A program made the translations under genes and the position numbers. This document shows positions 1-8,262 of a stretch of 64,000 nucleotides of DNA, one piece after another (the first letter of the stretch is position 1; every line of letters starts with the position of its first letter). Origin of the DNA: JAEULH01 sp963746275 (lineage in GTDB: Bacteria > Pseudomonadota > Alphaproteobacteria > Rhodospirillales > Defluviicoccaceae); NCBI GenBank assembly GCA_963746275.1, contig CAVVAX010000018.1:58001-122000 (forward strand), written 5' to 3'. Under the pieces are notes generated by a model. That model ran no database searches and had not been told where the DNA came from. It saw only the letters and a program-made list of their open reading frames with translations.

Positions 1-931
1 GGTAATGGACGGCGAGCTCGCCGTTCTCCAGCGCGTCGCGCAGGTCGTCGCGCATGCGATGCCCGCCGGCCGGCCATGCGCAGCGCCGCGGCCACGAAGG
101 CGACGGCGGCGAACGCGCCGGCCGCAACCGCGATGCCGGCGGCCCGCCGCCAGTCGGAGAACGCCCAGTCGTCCCCGGCGCTGGCTTGCACCGACACATC
201 GAAAGGAGCGACAGAGCGCGTTTCCAGCAGCCCGGGGCCGCGCCGCAGCCGCGCGATCCTCGACATCCTCCGCCAGCACGGTCCCGTCGATGGACACCTC
301 GATCCTGCCGGCGGCGCCCAAACCACTGGCATCGCTTGCCGCCAGCAGCTCGGACGGAGCGATGGCGGCGATGACGGACGAGCCCGCGTTGCGGCCGCGG
401 TCGAGCCGGTGGACGGCGAGGATGGAGTTGCCCGGCAGGTAGGCCATGTCCACCGGGCGGCTGAAGCGCACCGCCCAACCCTCCGGACCGAGCAGCTGGA
501 CGTCGACTTCGCGCACCGGGATCGGCGGGTCGAAGGCGCCATAGGAGGTGCAGGCAAGCCGGCCGTCGCGATCGACGAAGGCGAGCGCCCGGATCCAGTC
601 ATGCGCGGTGGCAGCCGCCGCGAAGGATGAAACGAGCCGGCCGCTGCAGCCCTCCTCGGCGGCAAGGTGGTGAACCGCGACGAGCGCGCCCTCCGCCGCC
701 CACAGCACCGTGCGCACACGTTCGGCCGTGGCCTCCGCCACGTCGCCCAGCCTCGCCCGTGCCTGGCTGGCCGCCTGCCAGTAGGTGAGCGCCAGAACCA
801 GGGCCGTCGGAACCACGGCCAGCGCCAGCGCCACGGCGGCGTAGATGATCTTGCGCCGGGTGGCGCGTTTCAGCCGCCGGCCGGCCGCCGCTGGCAGCGC
901 CGGCAGCGTTCGGCGGCGGCTCGCTTGTCAT
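1..931 (-). CDS. CSS-motif/EAL cyclic-di-GMP phosphodiesterase, N-terminal part, frame-broken
   Basis: Reading the minus strand across frames gives a short N-terminus, a membrane helix (KIIYAAVALALAVVPTALVL), a periplasmic stretch with two cysteines (EEGCSG and ACTSYG, the CSS-type motif), a second hydrophobic helix, and then ENGELAVHY, the usual beginning of an EAL domain, at the window edge. In E. coli PdeC and its relatives the periplasmic CSS cysteines sense redox state and control the cytoplasmic EAL phosphodiesterase. Frame changes are needed near 870, 250 and 60, so the gene is either decayed or, as elsewhere in this window, carries indel errors. Its ATG (931-929) overlaps the TGA of the dioxygenase gene in an ATGA, suggesting translational coupling. 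The catalytic EAL residues lie outside the window. Confidence 0.7.
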
Positions 932-1578
932 GCGCCGAGGACGATGTCGAAGACGCCGACCAGGCCCCCGGTCCCGCCAGCGCCGGCCGGCTCCAGCGGC
1001 ACAATCACTCGCGCCCGCTCCTCCGGATCGCGGATCCGGCTCAGGATGAAGTCGGTCTCGTTCAAGGCCTCGCCGGCGACGTACATCTGCGTCGTCAGCG
1101 AGAAGCCCGGCGCAGCGACGGCGAAGTGGATGTGCGGCGTGCGCCCGGGGTAGGCGACGGGTCGGATGGTGCGAAAGCGATAGCCGCCGTCCGCTGCGGT
1201 GACGGTTCGGCCATACCCTTGGAAGCCTGGATCGGCGCGCCCGCCGCGGCGGGCGGCATCAAGGCGATGGTGGTAGTGGCCGAAGGCGTCGCACTGCCAG
1301 ATCTCCACCAGCGCATCAGCCACGGGCTTGCCCGCGGGATCCAACACGCGGCCAAGGACATCGGTGAGGATGCCGGCCGCCGGCTCCGCCTGACCGGCGA
1401 CGCGAACCAGATCGGCGTCGCTGTCCAGCGGCTTGACCTGAGGATAGAACGGACCCGCCGTCTGCCGTGGCGTCGCTACAAGCCCGGCGCCGAGGCCGGG
1501 GAGAGGCAACAGCGCGAACGCTGTTGCCGCCGAGGAGACGACGGCGCGGCGGCTCAAACCTGTTGCTGGTCGTGCCAT
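928..1578 (-). CDS. Secreted intradiol ring-cleavage dioxygenase (protocatechuate 3,4-dioxygenase beta-like)
   Basis: The 216-residue protein starts with a Tat-like leader (SRRAVVSSAATAFALLPLPG) and then carries the intradiol dioxygenase fold. The likely non-haem Fe(III) ligands are a tyrosine in FGHYHH, a tyrosine in RPVAYPG and the two histidines of TPHIHF, which match the Tyr-Tyr-His-His set of the family. Such enzymes open catechol-type rings between the hydroxyls. A twin-arginine leader implies export after cofactor loading, so a periplasmic role rather than central protocatechuate catabolism is likely; no pca or cat genes are nearby. I chose ATG 1578 because AGGAGGGC lies just upstream; an in-frame start at 1623 would lack this. 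The substrate is unknown. Confidence 0.85.
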   Translation of the reverse strand: MARPATGLSRRAVVSSAATAFALLPLPGLGAGLVATPRQTAGPFYPQVKPLDSDADLVRVAGQAEPAAGILTDVLGRVLDPAGKPVADALVEIWQCDAFGHYHHRLDAARRGGRADPGFQGYGRTVTAADGGYRFRTIRPVAYPGRTPHIHFAVAAPGFSLTTQMYVAGEALNETDFILSRIRDPEERARVIVPLEPAGAGGTGGLVGVFDIVLGA

Positions 1579-1619
1579 GATGCCCTCCTGCGTTCGACGC
1601 GAGCCGCAGGCGCCGGCCG

Positions 1620-2744
1620 TCACTCCACCGTGAATGCCGCCCGGGCAAGCTCGCCCCCGTCGGATCCGACGGCGATCACCGTCCAGGAGCCTGTCTCGTT
1701 GCCCCCGATCACCTTCCTTGAGTAGACCCGCCAGCGGTCGCTGCCGATCGGAAACGGCACGCTGGCCATGACGTTGCCGTCGCGTAACCAGCGATGCGTG
1801 ACGTTCCGCCCGGCCATGCCCCGGACCTCGGTGAAGAAGAAGACGGCTTTCTGGCCCGCGGCAGGAATGTCCATTGTAGCGCCCAGCTCATCGACCGGTT
1901 CGCGGTTGACGACGTTGCTCGTGAGCCTGGCCCGGCCGATGCGGCTCTCGTCGAGGATCGTCACCGCCCCGCTGGTCGAGCCGGGCCGCTGCGTCGGGTT
2001 CGGGGCCAGCTGCGGCTGGGGCTGCGGCTCCCTCTGCTCGCCGGCCGCCGGTTCTGCCGCGGGCTGCGGCTCCTCCGGCTCCGGTTCTGCCGTGGGCTGC
2101 GTCTGCTCCGGTGGCGGTGGCGCAACCGCTGGCGGCGCCGTCGGAACGTCGGTCGATGCCGTCTGCTCCGGCGCCGTCGCCTGCGCCGTTTCGGCCGCCG
2201 GCTTGCCGCTGGTCCTCCTGTCGAAGTCGGTCAGGGCCTCATCGAACCGATCCAGGGAGAAGAAGGCATCGCGCGGCGACGGCGGCGGACCGGCGAACGA
2301 GCGCACGACCGCCCGCTGTCCCGAGTTCAGCTCGGCGATGATCGTCTCAGCCTCGTCGCCGTTCCAGCGGCCCTCGCCAAAGCGGTTTGGCTGCGTCTGA
2401 TGCGGGGACTTGGCGTCCACCCGCAGGTAGAGCGGCGATTCCTGCATCAGCGCGCCGCGGACACGGACGATGATGGCATCGTTGTCGCCCTGGCCGTTGC
2501 CAATCTCGATCTGGCTGTCGCCGTGCCTATCGGGCGGCGGTGCGCTGAGCGTGCAGTTGTCGCGCCCCGAGGATTCGTCGCGGCCGCAGGTCACGGTCCA
2601 GTCGCCGAAGGTCTGCAGGTAATACACATAGCCGACAGGCGCAGCGGCAAGCTTTCCCGCCGACGCCGCAAGCACAAGCGCCGCCGAGGCGGCGCCGGCG
2701 AAACGAGCCCAAGGCGGGCCCAACCGGAAGTTAATCATAGACAT
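1620..2744 (-). CDS. IalB-like domain plus DUF2914 secreted or membrane-anchored protein
   Basis: This 374-residue protein has an N-terminal hydrophobic segment (about residues 14-36), then a GDWTVTCGR...CTLS stretch typical of invasion-associated locus B (IalB) proteins with a disulfide-type cysteine pair. A Pro/Glu/Gln-rich linker (about 185-255) follows, and then a C-terminal DUF2914 domain containing HRWLRDG and GSDRWRVYSRK. IalB proteins are periplasmic and of unclear biochemical role; DUF2914 is probably a beta-sandwich. The linker suggests that the C-terminal module reaches across the envelope. The gene lies 41 bp upstream of the dioxygenase on the same strand and may be cotranscribed. 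Function is not known; the domain naming is by pattern recognition. Confidence 0.75.
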   Translation of the reverse strand: MSMINFRLGPPWARFAGAASAALVLAASAGKLAAAPVGYVYYLQTFGDWTVTCGRDESSGRDNCTLSAPPPDRHGDSQIEIGNGQGDNDAIIVRVRGALMQESPLYLRVDAKSPHQTQPNRFGEGRWNGDEAETIIAELNSGQRAVVRSFAGPPPSPRDAFFSLDRFDEALTDFDRRTSGKPAAETAQATAPEQTASTDVPTAPPAVAPPPPEQTQPTAEPEPEEPQPAAEPAAGEQREPQPQPQLAPNPTQRPGSTSGAVTILDESRIGRARLTSNVVNREPVDELGATMDIPAAGQKAVFFFTEVRGMAGRNVTHRWLRDGNVMASVPFPIGSDRWRVYSRKVIGGNETGSWTVIAVGSDGGELARAAFTVE

Positions 2745-2829
2745 ACCGCACCCTAGACCATCCCCCGGCGTTCGGCCAGACGCTGCTGACGCACCGCCCG
2801 GCCACCCGCCGGCGGCCCTTGTTCGGACC

Positions 2830-3174
2830 TCAATCAGACAGAAGCTCGAGCACGCGGTCCGGCGGCCGGCCGAGGCGGGCGCCGTCCTCGCTGAGCGCGA
2901 TCGGCCGCTCGATCACCGCCGGATTAGCCACCATGGCGGCGATCAGCGCGGCGTCATCGAGCCCCGGATCGACACCCGCCTCCCGCGCCTCCTTCGGCCG
3001 CAACAGCTCGCGCGGCCGCATCCCCAGCAGCGACAGGATCCGCGCCAGTTCGGCGGCGTCCGGCGGCGTCTTCAGGTACTCAACGATCCTCGGCCGGACC
3101 CCGCGCTCTTCGAGAAGCGCCAGCGCCGCCCGGGATTTGCTGCAGCGCGGATTGTGATAGAGAGTGATCGGCAT
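2830..3174 (-). CDS. arsC: ArsC-family glutaredoxin-dependent reductase (arsenate reductase-like)
   Basis: The 114-residue protein has the ArsC thioredoxin-like fold: ITLYHNPRCSKSR with the single catalytic cysteine (residue 10), then VEYLKTPPD, the LLRPKE segment, and IERPIALSEDGARLGRPPD, which carries the anion-binding arginines. The length matches the family (110-140). ArsC reduces arsenate with glutathione and glutaredoxin. No arsR, arsB or acr3 is adjacent, so this may be a housekeeping YfgD-type member rather than part of a resistance operon. It diverges from the MscS gene, with a 91-bp gap to that gene's preferred start. Confidence 0.85.
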   Translation of the reverse strand: MPITLYHNPRCSKSRAALALLEERGVRPRIVEYLKTPPDAAELARILSLLGMRPRELLRPKEAREAGVDPGLDDAALIAAMVANPAVIERPIALSEDGARLGRPPDRVLELLSD

Positions 3175-3265
3175 GTCGTCCCCGCCCGCTCATACTCCGG
3201 GCGCCCCGGCTGATTTCAATCCACTTTCATCCCCGTCACGGCCCTTGGCAAGTGGGAGGCAGTCG

Positions 3266-5569
3266 ATGACCCACCGCGCAGCGCCCCGTTCGCCACGCCT
3301 CGGTCGCGGCCTTAGCCGCGCGCTTCTGCTTGCCGCGGCGATAGTCTGTGCACTGTTGCTCCGCGGCGAGCCCGGCGCAGCGCAGGACGCGCCGGGTGCG
3401 GCTCAGCCAGCAAGCTTGCCTCAGGCCGCCGAGCTGGAGGCGCTGGCGGCGACGATCTCCGACGAGGGCAAGCGCACCGAGCTTCTGGCGACGATCCGCG
3501 GCCTTATCGAGGCGCGCCGCGCCAGCGAGGCGGAACAGCAGCGCAGCCTCAGCGACCGGCTCATCGCCGCCGCCGAGAAGACGGCCATCTCGGGACAGGC
3601 CATGCTGGACGGCATCGTCAACGAGGTGGGTGGCGTTCCGGGGGTGGCGGATTGGTTCGCCCGGCTTGCCCGCGACGCCGACGCCCGGGCACGGCTCCTC
3701 GCCCAGCTCGGCGCGCTCGCGGTCATCCTCGCCGCCGCCTGGAGCGCCGAGCTCCTCATCTGGGCGCTGCTCTCAGGCGTGCGCCGGCGGCTCTCCGCAC
3801 CCGAGGGTGCCGGCATCGGCCGGCGTCTGCCGCCGCTCCTCGGCCTTGCCGTGCTCGACCTGGTCCCGCTGCTGGGTTTCGCCGCCGCCGGTTACGGCGC
3901 CTTCATCGTCTTCCGCCCCGACGCGCCGGTGGGAGCCATCGCGCTGCGGTTCCTGGTCGCCTACGTCACCGCCCGCGCCATCCTCTCCGCGGCCCGCGTC
4001 TTCTCCGCGCCCCGCCGGCCGGACCTGCGCGTCCTGCCGTGCAGCGACCGGGGCGCCAGGTACCTGCAGACGTGGGCGCGGCGCTTCGTCAACGTCGGCG
4101 TCATCGGCTATTTTTTCATCGAGGCGGCGCTGCTGCTCGGCCTGCCGCGGGCAAGCTTCGAGGGCCTGGCCAAGCTCCTCGGCGCGATCCTCACCGGTCT
4201 CGCCATCGTCTTAATCCTGCAGAACCGCGCCAGGGTCGCCGGCTGGCTGATGGGCGCGGATCGGGCGGAACCGCGACGCTTCTCCGCGGCGCCGCTGCGG
4301 CGTGGTTTTGCCGCCGTCTGGCACCTGGTCGCCGTCGTCTACCTCATCGGCGCCTTCGTCGTCTGGGCCTGGGAGATCGAGCATGGCTTTGCCTACCTCG
4401 CCCGGGCAACCGCTGTGACCGCCGTCGTCGTCGCCCTCTCCTTCCTGCTCCTCCAAGGCCTGCGCCGCGCCCTGGAGCACGGGCTCGGCACCACGGCGGC
4501 CGAGGAGCGGCGGTATCCGCAGCTTCAAGACCGGGCCAACCAGTACCTGCCCTATGTCCACGCCGGCCTGCGCGTCGTCGTGCTCGCCATCGCCGCGTTG
4601 GCCATCCTTGCCGCCTGGGGCGCGGACGTCCTCGGCTGGTTGAGCCAGCCCGCCGGCAGCCGCGTCATCGGCGGCGTCATCAGCATCGCCATCGTCGCCG
4701 CCGGCGCGGTCTTGCTCTGGGAGCTCGCCAACGTCGCCATCGAGAGCCGGCTTGCCGGGGTCGGCGACGGTGGCGGACCCGGCTCGGCTCACCGGGTCGC
4801 CCGGCTGCGGACGCTGCTGCCGCTGATGCGCAAGGCGCTGTTCGCCGTGCTGACGGTGATGGTCGCACTGGTGGCGTTGGCCGAGCTCGGGGTCAACATC
4901 GGCCCGCTGCTGGCCGGCGCCGGTATCGTCGGCCTGGCGGTAGGCTTCGGCGCCCAGACCCTGGTCAAGGACATCATCACCGGCGCCTTCCTGCTGATCG
5001 AGGACGCGCTGGCGGTGGGCGACGTGGTCACCGTCGCCGGCATCGGCGGCGTGGTCGAGGACCTGTCGATCCGCTCGATCCGGTTGCGCGATCTCTCCGG
5101 CAACGTCCACACGATCCCGTTCAGCTCGGTCGACACCGTCACCAACATGACCAAGGACTTTTCCTACTACCTGCTCGACATCGCCGTCGCCTACCGCGAG
5201 GACACCGACGAGGTCGCGGCCGTCTGCACCGAGATCGTCGAGGAGCTGCGCCGCGAGCCGGAGCTCGGCCCGTTCATCCTGGAGCCGATCGAGGTGCTTG
5301 GGGTGGATGCCTTCGTCGACTCGGCGGTGATCCTGAAGGCGAGGATTAAGACCACGCCGATCAAGCAGTGGGCCGTCGGCCGAGAGTTTAACCGGCGGAT
5401 GAAGAAGCGGTTCGACGCGCTGGGGATCGAGATGCCCTTCCCGCACCGGACCATCTACTTCGGCACGGACAAGGACGGCGCCGCCCCGGCCGCCCGGGTC
5501 AAGGTCGACGGCGGGGCGCCGATGGCGGCGGCGGCGGGGGCTCGCGCCGTCGCCCAGCGCGGTGACTGA
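3266..5569 (+). CDS. Large MscS-family mechanosensitive channel
   Basis: The 767-residue protein has a signal peptide or first helix (LSRALLLAAAIVCALLL), a roughly 120-residue Ala/Glu-rich periplasmic region, many hydrophobic helices, and near residues 525-700 the MscS pore and beta domain: a Gly/Ala-rich pore helix (LLAGAGIVGLAVGFGAQTL), VKDIITGAFLLIED, and HTIPFSSVDTVTNMTKDF. Its architecture resembles E. coli YbiO/MscM-type large channels, which open on osmotic downshock. I prefer ATG 3266 over an in-frame start at 3164 because GGGAGG sits upstream and the earlier start would overlap arsC. The C-terminus is a short Ala/Gly tail. No partner genes are evident. Confidence 0.9.
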   Translation: MTHRAAPRSPRLGRGLSRALLLAAAIVCALLLRGEPGAAQDAPGAAQPASLPQAAELEALAATISDEGKRTELLATIRGLIEARRASEAEQQRSLSDRLIAAAEKTAISGQAMLDGIVNEVGGVPGVADWFARLARDADARARLLAQLGALAVILAAAWSAELLIWALLSGVRRRLSAPEGAGIGRRLPPLLGLAVLDLVPLLGFAAAGYGAFIVFRPDAPVGAIALRFLVAYVTARAILSAARVFSAPRRPDLRVLPCSDRGARYLQTWARRFVNVGVIGYFFIEAALLLGLPRASFEGLAKLLGAILTGLAIVLILQNRARVAGWLMGADRAEPRRFSAAPLRRGFAAVWHLVAVVYLIGAFVVWAWEIEHGFAYLARATAVTAVVVALSFLLLQGLRRALEHGLGTTAAEERRYPQLQDRANQYLPYVHAGLRVVVLAIAALAILAAWGADVLGWLSQPAGSRVIGGVISIAIVAAGAVLLWELANVAIESRLAGVGDGGGPGSAHRVARLRTLLPLMRKALFAVLTVMVALVALAELGVNIGPLLAGAGIVGLAVGFGAQTLVKDIITGAFLLIEDALAVGDVVTVAGIGGVVEDLSIRSIRLRDLSGNVHTIPFSSVDTVTNMTKDFSYYLLDIAVAYREDTDEVAAVCTEIVEELRREPELGPFILEPIEVLGVDAFVDSAVILKARIKTTPIKQWAVGREFNRRMKKRFDALGIEMPFPHRTIYFGTDKDGAAPAARVKVDGGAPMAAAAGARAVAQRGD

Positions 5570-5604
5570 TCTGCGCGGAACCGCGAGCAGGTGGTTTTCC
5601 GGGC

Positions 5605-5674
5605 GTCATGGCCAGCTTGCCACGGCCATCTAGGCCTTCAGTGGACGCCCCCGGAACAAGTCCGGGGGTGACGA
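5605..5674. repeat. Composite intergenic palindrome, copy 1
   Basis: Two hairpin modules lie between the MscS and tgt genes. Module one is a GTCATGGCC...GGCCAT inverted repeat (5605-5629). Module two is GTGGACGCCCCCGG-AACAAGT-CCGGGGGTGACGA, with a 7-bp GC stem at 5648-5654/5662-5668. The same two-part structure recurs at about 20.0, 35.5, 40.9, 57.0 and 57.1 kb, and in inverted or partial form at 42.3 and 55.4 kb. Such elements are frequent in alphaproteobacterial genomes. Confidence 0.8.
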
Positions 5675-5709
5675 ATAAGCGGCTCGAGGGGCCGCAGATC
5701 TAACCCGCC

Positions 5710-6834
5710 CTACGTTGCCGGCCCCGACTGATCCTCGGCGAAGGCCTGCGCGAAGTCGGCGAAGCCGCCGTCCTCGATGGCCCTGCGCATCCCGGCCATC
5801 AGCCTCTGGTAGTAGGCGAGGTTGTGCCAGGTCAGCAGCATCGCGCCCAGGATCTCGCCGGCGCGCACCAGGTGGTGCAGGTAGGCGCGGCTGTAGTCGC
5901 GGCTGGCGGGGCAGTCGAGGCTCTCGTCCAGCGGCCGCGGGTCCTCGGCGTGGCAGGCGTTGCGCAGGTTCAGCGGCCCGAAGCGGGTGAAGGCCTGGCC
6001 GGTGCGGCCCGACCGGGTCGGCAGAACGCAGTCGAACATGTCGATGCCCCGCGCCACCGCGCCGACCAGATCCGCCGGCTTGCCGACGCCCATGAGATAG
6101 CGCGGGCGAGCCGCCGGCAGGTGCGGCAGTGTCGCCTCGATCACCTGGAACATCCGCCCCTGGCCCTCGCCGACGGCCAGGCCGCCGAGGGCATAGCCGT
6201 CGAAGCCGATACGCGTAAGCTTCCTGGCGCACTCTGCCCGCAACGCCTCCGACACCCCGCCCTGGACGATCCCGAACAGGCCATAGCCGGGGCGGGGCAC
6301 GAAGGTCTCGCGGCAACGGCCGGCCCACAGCAGCGACCGGCGCATGGCCTTGGCGATCTCGTCTGGTTCCGCTCCGAAGCGGGGGCACTCATCCAGAACC
6401 ATGGTGATGTCGGCATCGAGATCGTACTGGATCGCGACCGCCCGCTCGGGCGTGAGCAGATGGCGGCTGCCGTCGATATGGGAGCGAAAGGCGACGCCGG
6501 CGTCGTCGATGCTGCGCAGCTGCGCCAGCGACATCACCTGGAAGCCGCCGGAGTCGGTGAGGATCGGCCCGGGCCAGTTCATGAACCGGTGCAACCCGCC
6601 GAGGCGGGCGACGCGCTCGGCGCCGGGGCGGAGCATCAGGTGGTAGGTGTTGGCAAGGATGATCTCGGCACCGGTGCCGGCGACCATCTCCGGCAGCATC
6701 GCCTTCACCGTCGCGGCGGTGCCGACCGGCATGAACGCCGGCGTCTCGATACTGCCGTGCGCCGTCTGCAGCCGGCCGAGGCGGGCCGCGCCATCGGCCG
6801 CGAGCAGCGCGAAGCCCGTTCCTGGGGCTCTCAC
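5710..6834 (-). CDS. tgt: tRNA-guanine transglycosylase (queuine/preQ1 transferase), with altered zinc site
   Basis: Tgt swaps the wobble guanine of GUN-anticodon tRNAs for preQ1. The 374-residue protein shows ETPAFMPVGTAATVKAM, LTDSGGFQVMSL (nucleophile and binding Asp region), FGIVQGG, and the catalytic aspartate region GVGKPADLVGAVARGIDMFDCVLPTR. The start is GTG 6834, which overlaps the queA TGA in a GTGA, as expected for coupled genes. The usual C-terminal zinc motif CxCxxC is reduced to L-D-C-P-A-S before RDYSRAYLHH, so two of the three cysteines are missing while the later histidine remains. An uninterrupted reading frame joining queA and tgt exists only because of a one-base frameshift in queA. 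Confidence 0.93.
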   Translation of the reverse strand: MRAPGTGFALLAADGAARLGRLQTAHGSIETPAFMPVGTAATVKAMLPEMVAGTGAEIILANTYHLMLRPGAERVARLGGLHRFMNWPGPILTDSGGFQVMSLAQLRSIDDAGVAFRSHIDGSRHLLTPERAVAIQYDLDADITMVLDECPRFGAEPDEIAKAMRRSLLWAGRCRETFVPRPGYGLFGIVQGGVSEALRAECARKLTRIGFDGYALGGLAVGEGQGRMFQVIEATLPHLPAARPRYLMGVGKPADLVGAVARGIDMFDCVLPTRSGRTGQAFTRFGPLNLRNACHAEDPRPLDESLDCPASRDYSRAYLHHLVRAGEILGAMLLTWHNLAYYQRLMAGMRRAIEDGGFADFAQAFAEDQSGPAT

Positions 6835-7869
6835 GCGGACGCGACCCGGTGCAAGAGGCAGCAGTCGCCATACGAGTAGAAGCGGTAGCCCCGGCCCAGC
6901 GGCATGGGCATAGGCCGCCTGCATCCGCTCGGTTCCGGCAAAGGCTGAGACCAGCATGAACAGGGTGGAGCGCGGCAGATGGAAGTTGGTGAGGAGAACG
7001 TCCGCGACCTTCCAGCGGTAGCCCGGGGTGATGAACAGGTCGACGGCGCCGGCAAACGGTTGGAGATGGCCATCCGCGTCGGCCGCCGCTTCCAGCAGCC
7101 GCAGCGAGGTGGTGCCGACGCAGACAATGCGCCTGCCTTCGGCCTTCGCGGCGTTCACGACGGCCGTGGCGCCGGCGGAAAGCTCGCCGGCTTCGGCGTG
7201 CATCACGTGGTCGGCGATCCGCTCCGTCTTCACCGGCAGGAAGGTTCCGGCGCCGACGTGCAGGGTCACCATCGTCCGCTCGACGCCACGGGCATCGAGG
7301 GCTTGGAGCAACGCCGGGGTGAAGTGCAGCCCCGCGGTGGGCGCGGCGACGGCGCCGGGACGAGCGGCGAAGATGGTTTGGTAGTTGTCGCTGTCGCGGA
7401 CGTCGCCACCGTGCGGGCGCTTGATGTAGGGCGGCAGCGGCATCCGCCCATGCGCCTCCAGCGCCGCGGCCAGGTTGGCGCCGGTGCACGCGAAGGCGAG
7501 GATGACGGTGCCGTCGTCGTCCTTACGAGCGACCTCGGCCGCCAGTCCGCCGGCGAAGTCGAGCTTCTGCCCGAGCCGCAACCGCCGCCCCGGCCGGGCC
7601 ATCGCCCGCCAGCGGCCACCATCCAGATCTTCGATCAGCGTCGCTTCCACCGCCAACTCACCGCGCCGGCCGAACAGCCGCGCCGGGATCACCTTCGTGT
7701 CGTTGCAGACGAGCAGGTCACCGGGCACGAGCAGCTCGGGGAGGTCGCGAACGGTTCGATCGTCCAGGCTTCCGCCGACCACGAGCATGCGGGCAGCATC
7801 ACGCGGCAGGGCCGGATGCTGGGCGATGGCGGACGCGGGCAGGTCGAAATCGAAGTCGGAGAGCTTCAT
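6831..7869 (-). CDS. queA: S-adenosylmethionine:tRNA ribosyltransferase-isomerase, one-base frameshift
   Basis: QueA transfers and isomerises the ribosyl group of AdoMet onto preQ1 in tRNA, making epoxyqueuosine. The protein begins MKLSDFDFDLP (ATG 7869) with LVCNDTKVIPARLFG, GVERTMVTLHVGAGTF, and near the end NFHLPRSTLFMLVSAFAG. The conserved C-terminus GYRFYSYGDCCLL occurs in the next frame, from about 6900. Removing one G from the GGGCCGGGG run near 6900 restores a normal 346-residue protein ending at TGA 6831. The stop overlaps the tgt start. Together queA and tgt form a two-gene queuosine operon transcribed leftward. Confidence 0.92.
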
Positions 7870-7960
7870 TACGCAGGCTGGTTGCGCGGGGACGGGCGCC
7901 TTGACGGCGGCGGAGCCCGGCCCGCAAGATCGAGAAAACAGTGTCGGGGAGGAGCCGGTC

Positions 7961-8257
7961 ATGCACGTGACCCTGGTCAAGGTAACGGTCAAGCCGGAGT
8001 GCGTCGATGCCTTCATCGAAGCGACCCGGACCAACCACGAAGCCTCGGTGCGCGAGCCCGGCAACCGCCGCTTTGACGTGCTCCAGGACCCGAACGAGAC
8101 GACCGAGTTCGTCCTCTACGAAGCTTACGCGAGCGCCGCCGACGCTGCCGCGCACAAGGAGACGGCGCACTACGCGACCTGGCGGGACACGGTGGCGAAG
8201 ATGATGGCGAAGCCGCGACAGGGAATCCCGTACCTCGGCCTCTATCCCGGGGGATAA
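7961..8257 (+). CDS. Antibiotic biosynthesis monooxygenase (ABM) domain protein
   Basis: This 98-residue protein has the dimeric alpha+beta ABM fold: HVTLVKVTVKPECVDAF, an internal NRRFDVLQD strand, and EFVLYEAYASAADAAAHKET HYATW. Relatives include YgiN and LsrG, which act on quinones or small signalling molecules, and many uncharacterised stand-alone proteins. A GGGGAGGAG ribosome-binding site precedes ATG 7961. The gene diverges from queA across a 91-bp spacer. No specific substrate can be assigned. Confidence 0.85.
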   Translation: MHVTLVKVTVKPECVDAFIEATRTNHEASVREPGNRRFDVLQDPNETTEFVLYEAYASAADAAAHKETAHYATWRDTVAKMMAKPRQGIPYLGLYPGG

Positions 8258-8262
8258 GTGGA

